DNA of 58,583 bases. Origin: Paracoccaceae bacterium. Its GTDB lineage: Bacteria; Pseudomonadota; Alphaproteobacteria; Rhodobacterales; Rhodobacteraceae. The position numbers and the translations under genes are program-made. The stretch is from contig JAFMKS010000007.1 of assembly GCA_017852835.1 (NCBI GenBank), positions 1 to 58,583 of the forward strand. The letters run 5' to 3'. The notes under the pieces were generated by a model. It was not told where the DNA came from. It did no database searches and was given only the letters and a program-made list of their open reading frames with translations. Below, piece by piece: positions 1 to 8,649 of the stretch (the first letter of the stretch is position 1; the number at the start of each line of letters is the position of its first letter).

Positions 1-1173
1 GGTGCGTTGCGCATGCTTGTGTTGTTGCACTTTCACACTTTGGGTTTTTCGCCCGTGCAATTGGCCTATTTGTTCTTGCTGTATGAAATTGCGGGCATCA
101 TCACAAACCTCAGCGCTGGGTGGATTGCCGCGCGTTTTGGATTGTCCTCAACGCTTTATGCGGGTTTGGCTTTGCAAATCCTTGCATTGATCGCGCTTCT
201 GCAACTGTCACCAGATTGGACGATTTGGGCCTCGGTCGCCTATGTTATGTTTGCGCAAGGCTTATCAGGTGTCGCCAAAGATCTGTCCAAGATGAGTGCC
301 AAGTCCGCGGTGAAGCTCTTGGCGCCGAAGACTGAGGGCGGTTTATTCCGCTGGGTCGCTATTTTGACGGGTTCCAAGAATGCAGTGAAAGGGTTGGGAT
401 TTTTTGTAGGTGCCGTGGCGCTGGGAACATTCGGGTTTCACGCGGTAATCCAAGGGATGGCCATATTTTTGGGGGTCATTTTATTGGTTTTGATCCTGCG
501 CATGCCAGCGGGCTTACCCACAGGCCGTAAGGACGTAAAATTCAAAGACGTCCTGTCCAAAAATACGAATGTAAATTGGCTATCGCTGGCGCGTGTATTT
601 TTGTTTGGGGCGCGAGATGTGTGGTTTGTCGTTGGGATCCCAATCTATTTTTATGCGTTTTTATCGGATGGCAGCACCGAGGGAAATCGCAATGCCTTTT
701 TCTTAATCGGTGGGTTTATGGCGATCTGGATCATCCTTTATGGGTTGGTGCAGGGCAATGCACATAGAATTTTGCGCGCAACCATGCGCGGTTCAAGTGC
801 GCTTATTCAGGACGCCGCACGGTGGGCTTGGATACTGCTGATTATACCAATCTGCTTATCGGTATTTTTGTATATGCGTCCCGATGCAACAACGCTAAAC
901 GCCACTGTTGTTGTGACCGGTTTATTGGTGTTTGGCGCGATCTTTGCCATAAACTCCTCCCTACACTCCTACCTTATCCTTGAATTCAGCACAGGATCGC
1001 GCGTCACCCTGGATGTGGGTTTCTATTACATGGCGAATGCATCAGGTCGTCTGCTGGGAACGCTTTTGTCCGGGATAAGTTATCAATTGGGGGGCGTGAT
1101 TGCGTGTTTAAGCATAGCCGCATTCATGTTGGCCCTGTCGGCATTTGCGGCTGGGCGATTAAAATCTTCCTAA
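1..1173 (+). CDS. arsJ: ArsJ-type organoarsenical efflux MFS transporter (5' end off window)
   Basis: The reading frame is open from the first base, so the start lies outside the window; about 390 codons are visible and roughly 25-30 N-terminal residues are probably missing. The protein is a multi-spanning membrane carrier. Its N-terminal block GALRMLVLLHFHTLGFSP and the later blocks SGVAKDLSKMSAKSA and LFGARDVWFVV match what I remember of ArsJ, which exports 1-arseno-3-phosphoglycerate. ArsJ normally works with a glyceraldehyde-3-phosphate dehydrogenase gene encoded beside it, which would lie to the left, out of view. The family call rests on remembered motifs, not on a search; a general MFS exporter is the fallback. 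Confidence 0.8.
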   Translation, partial: GALRMLVLLHFHTLGFSPVQLAYLFLLYEIAGIITNLSAGWIAARFGLSSTLYAGLALQILALIALLQLSPDWTIWASVAYVMFAQGLSGVAKDLSKMSAKSAVKLLAPKTEGGLFRWVAILTGSKNAVKGLGFFVGAVALGTFGFHAVIQGMAIFLGVILLVLILRMPAGLPTGRKDVKFKDVLSKNTNVNWLSLARVFLFGARDVWFVVGIPIYFYAFLSDGSTEGNRNAFFLIGGFMAIWIILYGLVQGNAHRILRATMRGSSALIQDAARWAWILLIIPICLSVFLYMRPDATTLNATVVVTGLLVFGAIFAINSSLHSYLILEFSTGSRVTLDVGFYYMANASGRLLGTLLSGISYQLGGVIACLSIAAFMLALSAFAAGRLKSS

Positions 1174-1180
1174 CCCTGCC

Positions 1181-1208
1181 ATTGCCCATGTCGTTTATCT
1201 ATGGCAAT
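1181..1208. other. Stem-loop between arsJ and pcm
   Basis: Arms 1181-1189 (ATTGCCCAT) and 1201-1208 (ATGGCAAT) pair with a single bulged C. No U-tract follows, so this is not a standard intrinsic terminator. It may be a 3'-end hairpin of arsJ or nothing. Confidence 0.25.
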
Positions 1209-1243
1209 AAGCAAGCGATACGACGCTTTCATGAGAGTTTTAC

Positions 1244-1897
1244 ATGACAGATTACGCAACCCGCCGCACAATGATGGTTGATACGCAAATTCGCCCATCA
1301 GACGTGACCAAATTCCCAATCATCTCAGCAATGCTTTCCGTTCCACGCGAAAATTTTGTCCCGCGTAATAAACGCGAGGCGGCCTATATGGGGGACAACA
1401 TTGATTTGGGCGGCAATCGTACGATCCTGGAACCGCGTACATTTGCGAAAATGTTGGATGCATTGGATATCCAGCCGACTGATTTTGTTTTGGATATCGG
1501 CATGGGGCTTGGATATTCAGCTGCGGTTTTATCGCAACTGGGCGAAGCCGTTGTTGCGGTTGAGGATGATCAGACTCGTTTTGATGAAGCAAGCGAAGCA
1601 TTGGGCGATTTCGGCGCCGACAATGTCATCCCGCATTTGGGAGAGTTGGCAGAGGGTGCCGCAGAACACGGACCCTATGACGTGATACTGATCCAAGGCG
1701 CGGTTGAACACGTATCCGATACGGTGTTGGCACAGCTAAAAGATGATGGCAAAATCGCATGCCTTTTCGCAGAAGGCGCGCTTGGGACCGTTAAAATTGG
1801 ATACAAGCTTGACGGACGAATGGATTGGCGCGCATCTTTTAATGCAGGGGCCCCAACATTAGATGGGTTTCAACGTCATCGGGCGTTTACATTGTAA
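1244..1897 (+). CDS. pcm: Protein-L-isoaspartate O-methyltransferase family protein
   Basis: This cytosolic SAM-dependent methyltransferase of 217 aa belongs to the family that repairs isoaspartyl residues. The SAM-binding motif I lies at about residues 82-95 (VLDIGMGLGYSAAV), followed by an acidic motif VVAVEDD near 103-109. The N-terminal QIRPSDV segment is typical of the alphaproteobacterial branch, which often lies just upstream of tolC, as here; that branch may not all be true isoaspartyl repair enzymes. The ATG follows a GAGAG ribosome site. The gap to tolC is 48 nt, so co-transcription is likely. Confidence 0.85.
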   Translation: MTDYATRRTMMVDTQIRPSDVTKFPIISAMLSVPRENFVPRNKREAAYMGDNIDLGGNRTILEPRTFAKMLDALDIQPTDFVLDIGMGLGYSAAVLSQLGEAVVAVEDDQTRFDEASEALGDFGADNVIPHLGELAEGAAEHGPYDVILIQGAVEHVSDTVLAQLKDDGKIACLFAEGALGTVKIGYKLDGRMDWRASFNAGAPTLDGFQRHRAFTL

Positions 1898-1945
1898 AGA
1901 GAGGCTTGGCGCATTTCTGTCAGGTGATTTTGAAAAAGGTTTGAA

Positions 1946-3352
1946 ATGATGCGAATGCGTTTTGGAATGAAATTATCTGTACTAGCGGTATCCGCGTTGA
2001 TCGTTGGGGCAGGGGCCGTTTCCGCAGATACGCTTCGTCAGGCATTGACCAAAGCCTACAATAATTCTGGCCTGCTGGAACAAAATCGCGCTGTTTTGCG
2101 CGCCGCGAATGAAGATGTTGCACAAGCTGTGACAACCCTGCGTCCCGTATTCAATTGGAGCGCTGGGATCACGCATAACTTCGGTAGATCGCTATCACCC
2201 GGAACGGGTGCCTTGGTAAATACGGATAGCACCTCGCAGTCTTTGGCGTTGTCTGCTGAGATGACAATTTATGACGGTGGTTCGAATAAGTTCGCAATCG
2301 AAGCTGCAAAAGAAACCGTTTTGGCGACGCGTCAATCGTTGATTTCCGTTGAACAAAACGTTTTGCTTGACGCTGTGCAGGCCTATATGGATGTGCGTCG
2401 CGAAACGGAAACAGTTACTCTTCGTCAAAATAACTTGCGTGTCATTCAAGAAGAACTACGGGCAGCGCAAGACCGTTTTGATGTGGGCGAAGTCACAAAA
2501 ACCGATGTGGCCTTGGCAGAGGCGCGATTTGCGTCATCCCTTGCGCAGCTCGAGGCCGCTAAAGGTGCGTTACAACAAGCGAAAGCTCGATATATGCAAG
2601 CGGTTGGTGTTACTGCCAATGGTTTATCTACACCGCCCAGCCTGCCGAACCTGCCCGACTCTGTTGCTGCAGCGCAGTCTGTTGCTGTGCGCAATCATCC
2701 AGCGATGCGCCAAATTCAGCATGCGATCAAAGCCGCAGATCTGAACATTGCACGTGCTAAAACAGCGAGTGGACCAACCGCGACGATCGGTGGGTCCTAT
2801 GGTATTGCCCGCACCAACAATTCGAAAGCAACAGAGCCTGGATCGTTTTCACTCAATATCCGTGGTCCGATCTATACGGGTGGAAATATCCCGTCTGTCA
2901 TTCGCAAAGCGCAAGCACAGAAAGAAGCACAGGTTGCGAACCTACACGTTAGCAAGCGCCAGATTGAGCAGGCAGCCGCAACCTCATACGCCCTGTTGGA
3001 CATGGCACGTGCCAGTCGCAAGGCAACAGAAGAGCAAATTCGCGCCTCACAAGTTGCCTTTGAGGGCACGAAAGAAGAGGCAACATTGGGCGCACGTACC
3101 ACATTGGATGTGTTGAATGCGGAACAAGACCTGTTGAACGCCAAAGCTAGCCTTATTTCTGCCTTGGCTGATGAACAGGTTGCGGCCTACCGTCTATTGG
3201 CGCAAATGGGGCAATTGACCGTGGACCATCTGAATTTGCCTGTGCAAAAATATGATCCCGACGCATATTATAACCATGTGAAAAACGCCCCAGCGGCCAG
3301 CGACCAAGGCAAAGCCTTAGACCGCGTTTTAAAAGCATTGGGCCAGGAATAA
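1946..3352 (+). CDS. tolC: TolC family outer membrane efflux channel
   Basis: The product is an outer-membrane trimeric channel subunit that connects to inner-membrane exporters (RND, ABC or type I secretion). It is 468 aa, usual for TolC. A signal peptide covers about residues 1-27, ending VSA before DTLRQALTKAY. The two duplicated OEP repeats are visible, with long alpha-helical stretches rich in Ala, Gln and Glu and the repeat pattern of DVALAEARFASS and LDVLNAEQDLLNA before the turns. The start is the first of two adjacent ATGs, after AAAGG. It follows pcm, as in related genomes. Sequence alone does not say which exporter it serves. Confidence 0.9.
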   Translation: MMRMRFGMKLSVLAVSALIVGAGAVSADTLRQALTKAYNNSGLLEQNRAVLRAANEDVAQAVTTLRPVFNWSAGITHNFGRSLSPGTGALVNTDSTSQSLALSAEMTIYDGGSNKFAIEAAKETVLATRQSLISVEQNVLLDAVQAYMDVRRETETVTLRQNNLRVIQEELRAAQDRFDVGEVTKTDVALAEARFASSLAQLEAAKGALQQAKARYMQAVGVTANGLSTPPSLPNLPDSVAAAQSVAVRNHPAMRQIQHAIKAADLNIARAKTASGPTATIGGSYGIARTNNSKATEPGSFSLNIRGPIYTGGNIPSVIRKAQAQKEAQVANLHVSKRQIEQAAATSYALLDMARASRKATEEQIRASQVAFEGTKEEATLGARTTLDVLNAEQDLLNAKASLISALADEQVAAYRLLAQMGQLTVDHLNLPVQKYDPDAYYNHVKNAPAASDQGKALDRVLKALGQE

Positions 3353-3417
3353 CCTTGTGTTTGTGAAAACCCGCGTTGAAAAGTATCCTAATGCTTGAAA
3401 GTTGGGTTAATCACTGA

Positions 3418-3940
3418 ATGTCTGGATCAACAGAACAAAAAGCGGCAGACAGAACTTCTGTCATATCTTAAACGCATCGTGTCAGAAGAACCCGCGCAAA
3501 AAGAAGGCGCGAAATTGGTTTTGACACCATCGCAACGCGTCGGGCTTGACCCAAAGCCACGTGCACCGCGACCTTAAGTGTTGTCCCATTCGCTTGAGGC
3601 CAAAGTTACCCAACTGGAAGAGATCATTGCACGCAGTGATTATGAATGGGAACCAGATGGCGATTACGCGGGGAGTGTCACAGCAACCCTTGATTGGGAG
3701 CGTGTTGCGGATGCTGCGCGAGATGAGTTAGACAAGACAGTGTTGCAGGTCATCGACGAACCCGTAGCGCGGACGGATGTTGAACACTTAAACGACGAAG
3801 AAATGGACGCATTGCGATAGATTGTTGCCAAGATTGTCCGCGAAGAATTAAAGGGACATCTGTGCGACCAGATAACCGCAAAAATACGCCAGATGGTTCA
3901 GCGTGAGATTAAAGCGTAACTGGACGAACACCAAAAATAA
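3418..3940 (+). pseudogene. Decayed DUF2497 / PopZ-like protein gene
   Basis: In this position relatives carry a DUF2497 (PopZ-type polar organising) gene. Remnants are clear. ATG 3418 opens MSGSTEQKAAD in frame 1. The sequence then shifts near 3455-3470 to frame 2 (YLKRIVSEEP, then KLVLTPSQRVG), with LEAKVTQLEEIIARSDYEWEPDGD further on. After an in-frame TAG the conserved C-terminal helix block follows (IVAKIVREELKGHL, then QITAKIRQMVQREIKA). Frame 2 is broken by TAA 3575-3577, TAG 3818-3820 and TAA 3917-3919 before the natural-looking TAA 3938-3940. One frameshift plus three nonsense codons argue for a pseudogene. The family name comes from remembered motifs. Confidence 0.75.
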
Positions 3941-3963
3941 AAAGCGCGGACCGAAGTCCGCGC
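3930..3963 (-). terminator. Intrinsic terminator of the leftward small gene
   Basis: A perfect 8-bp stem (3944-3951 GCGCGGAC with 3956-3963 GTCCGCGC) closes a CGAA loop. Read leftward it is followed by a U-rich tract from the A-run at 3930-3943. It ends transcription of the gene at 3989-4309 and overlaps the end of the decayed DUF2497 gene. Confidence 0.8.
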
Positions 3964-3988
3964 CCATTAACTCTGTTGTGTTGCGTGC

Positions 3989-4309
3989 TTATGCAGCTTC
4001 GGCTTGTTGTGCCGCGTGACGGCGTTCGCTCTCTTCGCGTGACAGCGCGACAGATGTGCGGACACCTTTTTCCACAAACTCCATCAATCCTGCAACAACC
4101 CGCTCATTCGGATCAATGCCTGCACAGGACAACACTTCACGCCCGTCGCGTGATCTCGCCCAACGCGCAATTTGGTCTGGGCCATTGCCGTATTTCTTAT
4201 CATCCGCAATTGCATCGTCCAATGCTGCCAATACCACTGCCGCAAACAGTTTGCGGGCGCGGTTACCTTGTTCAGCGTTAAATGCAGTTGCATCAACGAA
4301 ATCAACCAT
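3989..4309 (-). CDS. Conserved hypothetical protein, DUF6280-like
   Basis: A small soluble 106-aa protein with no signal peptide or membrane segment. It has a compact alpha-helical look (ARKLFAAVVLAALDDAIAD) and a conserved-looking middle (DQIARWARSRDGREVLSCAGIDPNERVV). I recall this pattern from Rhodobacterales proteins labelled DUF6280, whose function is unknown. It is transcribed divergently from efp and ends at a strong terminator. The N-terminal MVDFVDATAFNAEQGNRARK supports the ATG at 4309. No function is assigned. Confidence 0.75.
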   Translation of the reverse strand: MVDFVDATAFNAEQGNRARKLFAAVVLAALDDAIADDKKYGNGPDQIARWARSRDGREVLSCAGIDPNERVVAGLMEFVEKGVRTSVALSREESERRHAAQQAEAA

Positions 4310-4438
4310 CTCGTCGTCCTTTTTTATCTTGTCATTTTGGCGTAGCGATGCTTATGCCCGAAAAAAAACGATTCGGGTAGACTTATTTTGCATAACTGTC
4401 ATGCTGAAAATGCATGCCTTGTCCGCAGATAAGCGCGC

Positions 4439-4467
4439 TTGCCAACTATTGGTCTACAAGATATAGG
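4439..4467 (+). promoter_or_regulatory. Candidate sigma-70-type promoter of efp
   Basis: TTGCCA (4439-4444), a 17-nt spacer and TATAGG (4462-4467) match the -35 and -10 consensus at five and four of six positions. The predicted start is near 4475, giving a leader of about 33 nt to the efp ATG. This was found by eye. Confidence 0.4.
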
Positions 4468-4507
4468 GGCCAAAGATTTAAATTCAACGTTTGAAGGAGA
4501 CCTTCGA

Positions 4508-5071
4508 ATGCCAAAAATCAACGGAAACGAAATTCGTCCAGGTAATGTGTTAGAGCATGATGGTGGCCTATGGGCCGCAGTAAAAGTTGATCACGTAAAA
4601 CCAGGCAAAGGCGGTGCCTTTGCGCAGGTTGAATTGCGCAATTTGCGCAATGGTTCCAAACTCAATGAACGCTTCCGCAGCGCCGATAAAGTTGAGCGTG
4701 TTCGTCTTGAGCAAAAAGACCAACAGTTCCTTTATGAATCCGATGGCATGTTGGTGTTCATGGACACTGAAACGTACGAACAAATCGAACTTCCCGCTGA
4801 TCTGTTGGGCGAACGTCGTCCGTTCCTTCAAGATGGGATGACAATTGTTGTTGAATTTTACGATGAGGAAGCACTGAACGCGACCCTTCCCCAAAAAGTT
4901 ACATGCAAAGTGGTTGAAACAGAGCCAGTGGTCAAAGGTCAAACGGCCGCCAACAGCTTTAAACCGGCGATCTTGGACAACGGTGTCAAGGTTATGGTTC
5001 CACCCTTTATCGCGCAGGACGAAGACATCGTCGTAAACACAGAAACGATGGATTATTCAGAGCGCGCTTAG
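4508..5071 (+). CDS. efp: Translation elongation factor P
   Basis: EF-P (187 aa) binds ribosomes stalled at proline runs and restores peptide-bond formation. The three-domain layout is intact: an N-terminal KOW-like domain ([14 protein letters not shown]), an OB domain ([15 protein letters not shown]) and a C-terminal OB domain ([14 protein letters not shown]). The modified tip is [10 protein letters not shown] near residues 30-39, where a lysine is the usual modification site. The ATG at 4508 has a near-perfect GAAGGAGA ribosome site; the longer open frame upstream lacks one. The gene is divergent from the DUF6280-like gene. Confidence 0.97.
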   Translation: MPKINGNEIRPGNVLEHDGGLWAAVKVDHVKPGKGGAFAQVELRNLRNGSKLNERFRSADKVERVRLEQKDQQFLYESDGMLVFMDTETYEQIELPADLLGERRPFLQDGMTIVVEFYDEEALNATLPQKVTCKVVETEPVVKGQTAANSFKPAILDNGVKVMVPPFIAQDEDIVVNTETMDYSERA

Positions 5072-5082
5072 GCGACATAGTT

Positions 5083-5108
5083 GTGGGCCGAAAGGCCCAC
5101 GTTTATTT
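5083..5108 (+). terminator. Intrinsic terminator after efp
   Basis: A 7-bp stem GTGGGCC/GGCCCAC with a GAAA tetraloop (5083-5100) is followed by GTTTATTT. The tract overlaps the stop codon of the convergent ygfZ, so the two genes share this end. Confidence 0.7.
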
Positions 5109-5837
5109 CTGCCAGGTGACAGGAATGTCGTTAACGCTGATGTCACCGTCCACACGATCATACCTCAAATAGGCAAGGGCGCGTTTCCCCGCGCTGGTAT
5201 GTGTGCGCCCAATGACCTTACCATTGGAAACGACGTCAGCGTTTTCAGGAATGTCAGCGTCAGAAACCAATCTCACCAAACCCTTTCGTAGTTCGGTTTT
5301 GTGCTTCATGCGCGCGGTCACCTCTTGGCCGACATAGCAGCCTTTTCTAAAATCAACGCCATTTAATCCTTCGAACCCCATTTCAAGGATATAGCTTTCA
5401 GCATCAAGTTCACGACCCATTTCGGGAATTTTATGGTCAACGCGCAAGACATCCCAATCGACCGTATCGGTATTGTGATCTTCAGCGCCATAATAACGCC
5501 ACCCAAGGTTGGCATCTCTTGGATCTGCAACTGCGCCTTCTGGTGCATCGTTTAGGCCGCGGGATACGATTAAATTGGTTTCTGAAATTGTGACGTCTGC
5601 CCGCAGTTTGTACATATTTAAACGTGGGATCAAAGGGGCCGCCGCGTCCGTATCAACATCCATCAAGATATCGTTGCCGTCAGGGATCAGAAAAAAATCA
5701 GCAATAAATTTGCCCTGCGGTGTCAAAAGTGCGGAATAAACAGGACCTGTATCCAGGCGTTTGATGTCGTTCGTGATCAAGTTTTGCAGGAACTTTCGGG
5801 CATCTGTGCCAGAAAATCGAAACACCTTGCGTTGCAT
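5103..5837 (-). CDS. ygfZ: YgfZ/GcvT-like folate-binding protein
   Basis: A tetrahydrofolate-dependent protein that supports Fe-S cluster enzymes, related to aminomethyltransferase GcvT. It is 244 aa, at the short end of the family. The signature KGCYVGQE lies at residues 165-172 and carries the invariant cysteine; the N-terminal SGTDARKFLQNLITND is also typical. It acts in the cytosol. It is convergent with efp and divergent from the glycosyltransferase, with about 65 nt between the starts. Confidence 0.9.
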   Translation of the reverse strand: MQRKVFRFSGTDARKFLQNLITNDIKRLDTGPVYSALLTPQGKFIADFFLIPDGNDILMDVDTDAAAPLIPRLNMYKLRADVTISETNLIVSRGLNDAPEGAVADPRDANLGWRYYGAEDHNTDTVDWDVLRVDHKIPEMGRELDAESYILEMGFEGLNGVDFRKGCYVGQEVTARMKHKTELRKGLVRLVSDADIPENADVVSNGKVIGRTHTSAGKRALAYLRYDRVDGDISVNDIPVTWQK

Positions 5838-5902
5838 TTTTCTACCATTCTTGTGCTAATTGGTTCATCACATATAAGGACCAACCATTTGATTGGAAAG
5901 AG

Positions 5903-6580
5903 ATGTCACAAAAACTTAGTGTGGTTATCCCAACTCTGAATGCACAACAGGTCCTGCCATCAACGCTTGAAAAGTTGATGGAGGGCGTATTCGCGGGCGT
6001 GATCGGTGACTTGGTGATTGTGGATGGTGGGTCAAGTGATGCGACCAATACAATCGCCAAAGAGGTTGGTGCGACATTTTTGGAGGTAACGCCATCGCGG
6101 GGGGGGCAGATTTTCGCAGGTGTATCCGCATGCAAATGCGATTGGGTTTTGATCCTGCATGCAGACTCGCGTTTATCCCAAGGATGGGCGGAATTGATCC
6201 CGACGGCACCAGATTCTGAACGGGCCTACTATTTTCAACTGCAATTCGATGCAGTTGGTATTGCCGCATGCTGGGTGGCGAAATGGGCCAATCTACGTTC
6301 CAAAATTTTCGCGCTACCTTACGGGGATCAGGGCATCCTGATACATAAAAGTCTACTTATCTCTTTAGGGGGTTACCCAACTGCGCCCTTGATGGAGGAT
6401 GTGATCCTTGCCCGCACATTGGGGCGCCGTTTGACCGCCCTGCCAATCACGATCACGACCAGTGCCGAAAAATACATTGCGCAGGGATGGCTGCGCCGCG
6501 GGTTTCTCAACGTTGCATTGCTGTTGCAATTTTTGTTGGGGAAGACACCCGAAGCACTTTACAAAAAATACTATTCCTGA
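5903..6580 (+). CDS. Family 2 glycosyltransferase, TIGR04283-like
   Basis: A 225-aa GT-A fold glycosyltransferase. The N-terminal strand SVVIPTLNA, the nucleotide-binding DGGSSDAT at 41-48, RGGQ at 66-69, HADS at 86-89 (metal/donor region), the YGDQGIL block and PLMEDV are visible. RGGQ plus HADSRL plus GDQG is the pattern of the TIGR04283 group, which databases label arsenosugar biosynthesis glycosyltransferase. That label is interesting beside ArsJ, but the two genes are 5 kb apart and the substrate is not shown. The 3' end overlaps convergent lolD by 10 nt. Confidence 0.8.
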   Translation: MSQKLSVVIPTLNAQQVLPSTLEKLMEGVFAGVIGDLVIVDGGSSDATNTIAKEVGATFLEVTPSRGGQIFAGVSACKCDWVLILHADSRLSQGWAELIPTAPDSERAYYFQLQFDAVGIAACWVAKWANLRSKIFALPYGDQGILIHKSLLISLGGYPTAPLMEDVILARTLGRRLTALPITITTSAEKYIAQGWLRRGFLNVALLLQFLLGKTPEALYKKYYS

Positions 6581-7254
6581 TGCAGGCGTCGGCCCTGAAG
6601 GCGTAGGGTTCTGTCCATTTTCGCGGCCAGGTTGGGATTATGTGTAGCGATCAATGCACATAGGCCCGTTTCCCGCGCAATTTCAAGGATCAGGTCAAAC
6701 ACCTGATTTGATGTCGCCTCATCCAAGTTTCCTGTAGGTTCGTCTGCAAGTAACGTGCTTGGATTATTTGCCAAGGCACGACACAGCGCCACACGTTGCT
6801 GTTCGCCTCCTGATAATTGCGAGGGGCGATGGTCTGCTCGCGCGCCCAATCCGACCATGTCCAACAAATCCCCCGCCCGCTTTTTCGCAGCAGCGGAATT
6901 CGCGCCATCTGCCAATTGCGGTAGGATGATATTTTCCAACGCGCTGAATTCGGGCAATAGATGATGAAATTGATAGACAAATCCAATGTCCTGACGTCTG
7001 GCTGCGGTGCGCCGTCGATCGCTTGCCGTACCAATCGCAGTGCCGTGCAAATAAACGTCACCCTGATCGGTGGTATCTAAGAGGCCCGCGATGTGCAGCA
7101 ATGTGGACTTGCCTGCACCAGATGGCGCAACCAGTGCACTGATCTGCCCCTTGTGTAGGGTAACGTTCACATCTTCTAGAACGCGAAGCGCGTTCGGTGC
7201 GCCGTAGTTATAGGATTTGTGGATCCCCCGTAGTTCTAGCACAACATCACTCAT
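6571..7254 (-). CDS. lolD: Lipoprotein-releasing ABC transporter ATPase LolD
   Basis: The ATPase (227 aa) powers extraction of outer-membrane lipoproteins from the inner membrane to LolA. The Walker A region is APSGAGKST at about 43-51, the signature LSGGEQQ at 147-153 and Walker B ending LLADEPT near 168-174. I place the start at ATG 7254 (MSDVVLEL). It overlaps the upstream permease stop by 8 nt, so translation is coupled. A longer open frame begins at 7269 but intrudes further into the permease gene. The 3' end overlaps the convergent glycosyltransferase by 10 nt. Confidence 0.92.
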   Translation of the reverse strand: MSDVVLELRGIHKSYNYGAPNALRVLEDVNVTLHKGQISALVAPSGAGKSTLLHIAGLLDTTDQGDVYLHGTAIGTASDRRRTAARRQDIGFVYQFHHLLPEFSALENIILPQLADGANSAAAKKRAGDLLDMVGLGARADHRPSQLSGGEQQRVALCRALANNPSTLLADEPTGNLDEATSNQVFDLILEIARETGLCALIATHNPNLAAKMDRTLRLQGRRLHQE

Positions 7255-8533
7255 AGCGGAGCGCCTCAACTGGGTTCATGCGTGCTGCGCGACGCGCTGG
7301 AAAATAGGTGACCCCAAAGCTAAGCCCAAGGGACAGGGTGACCGCCGTGATCACATCGTCCAATTTCAATTCCGCAGGAATTTCATATATCCCGCGAATG
7401 GATGGATCCCAAACACCGCCGCCTGACACATAGTTTACAAAGGCGAAAATTGTATCGACGTAGATTGCAAAAAGGCATCCCAAAATAGTTCCAAAAAATG
7501 TGCCCAGAACCCCAGTGAACGCGCCGCATAGGAAAAATACACGCAAAACGGCGCCTTCGCTTAATCCCATTGTGCGTAAGATACCGATATCACGCCCCTT
7601 ATTTTTAACCAGCATGATCAAACCCGACACGATGTTCATAGACGCGATGGTGACAAGTATCGACATGATGATGAACATCACGTTGTCCTCAATCGTCAAT
7701 GCGCGCAGATAATTGCCAGAGGCATCTTTCCAACTCCAAAATTGGATGTAAGGCGGTACCGATGGTGCCATGCGTGCAACCACGTCTTCGACCTGATCAG
7801 GTTGTGTCACCAATACTTCGATTTCATCGGCGCGATCTGCGCGGTTAAAATAGTCCTGCGCCGCCGTGAAGGGCATGTAAACGCGCACCTTATCCATGTC
7901 ATGTCGACCAGCGGAAAAGATAAATGAAACAGGAAACGATTTCACACGGGGGCTGGTTCCGAATGCTGTTTTTACACCATCTGGACTGATTAATTTGATT
8001 TGATCGCCCACGCCAACGCCCAAAGCGCGTGCAACGCCTGATCCGATTGCAACACCATTTGCAAAGTCATCCACGCGCCCGATCACTGTTTCAGGGTCCA
8101 CAATGCGGCGCAGGTCCATCAAATTGCCCTGCGATATTCCAAACACCTCGACCCCTGCGTTGGTGCTGTTTGCATTGGCCATGACCTGACCTTTGATCAA
8201 GGGCGCAGCGCGCTTTACACCCTCGACAGATCGCAGGATATCAGCCAACTGTTCATAATTTTGAATGCTTCTATTGACTTGGTTCTGCCCTGTTGTCTGG
8301 GGCAGGCGATAAATGGTCACATGGGCGTTGGCTCCAAGCACCGTATCCACGATTTCTGTGCGAAATCCCGACCGCACAGCCAGCGTCGCAATCAATGCAA
8401 AAACCGCCAGCGTAATCCCAATCAAGCTGATCCACGTCATCGTGCTTACACCGCCCTCGGTGCGCTTGGAACGCAGATACCGCCAGGCAATCATAAATTC
8501 GTATTTTGAAAATGGATGGGGTGTACCCTTCAC
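7247..8533 (-). CDS. lolC: Lipoprotein-releasing ABC transporter permease (LolC/LolE family)
   Basis: An inner-membrane permease (428 aa) of the lipoprotein release complex. A cytoplasmic N-terminus (YEFMIAWRYLRSKR) precedes TM1 (WISLIGITLAVFALIATLAV), a large periplasmic domain follows, and three C-terminal membrane segments end at ARRAARMNPVEALRYE, the FtsX-type C-terminus. Only one permease gene is present, as in many alphaproteobacteria where one LolC/E hybrid forms a homodimer. I chose GTG 8533 because GGAG sits 6 nt upstream; the ATG at 8560 has no ribosome site. It is operonic with lolD. Confidence 0.9.
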   Translation of the reverse strand: MKGTPHPFSKYEFMIAWRYLRSKRTEGGVSTMTWISLIGITLAVFALIATLAVRSGFRTEIVDTVLGANAHVTIYRLPQTTGQNQVNRSIQNYEQLADILRSVEGVKRAAPLIKGQVMANANSTNAGVEVFGISQGNLMDLRRIVDPETVIGRVDDFANGVAIGSGVARALGVGVGDQIKLISPDGVKTAFGTSPRVKSFPVSFIFSAGRHDMDKVRVYMPFTAAQDYFNRADRADEIEVLVTQPDQVEDVVARMAPSVPPYIQFWSWKDASGNYLRALTIEDNVMFIIMSILVTIASMNIVSGLIMLVKNKGRDIGILRTMGLSEGAVLRVFFLCGAFTGVLGTFFGTILGCLFAIYVDTIFAFVNYVSGGGVWDPSIRGIYEIPAELKLDDVITAVTLSLGLSFGVTYFPARRAARMNPVEALRYE

Positions 8534-8649
8534 ATTCTGCTCCTTCCATGGTGGGTTCAACTTGCGCAGATCAGTTCAGATGGTCAAGCCGCCTTGGCAG
8601 ATTTTCTCTGATGTCCTATGATTTCGAGGAAATAGTGAGAGGCCAGAAA

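Noticed and set aside
3575-3920. Recoding of TAA/TAG as sense codons
   Set aside because: Both TAA and TAG break the DUF2497 gene and a frameshift is also present; ordinary genes in the window end in TAA, TAG and TGA.
4362-4379. CCCGAA/TTCGGG inverted repeat upstream of the DUF6280-like gene
   Set aside because: A 6-bp stem with a long A-rich loop in a promoter region; no supporting evidence for a function.
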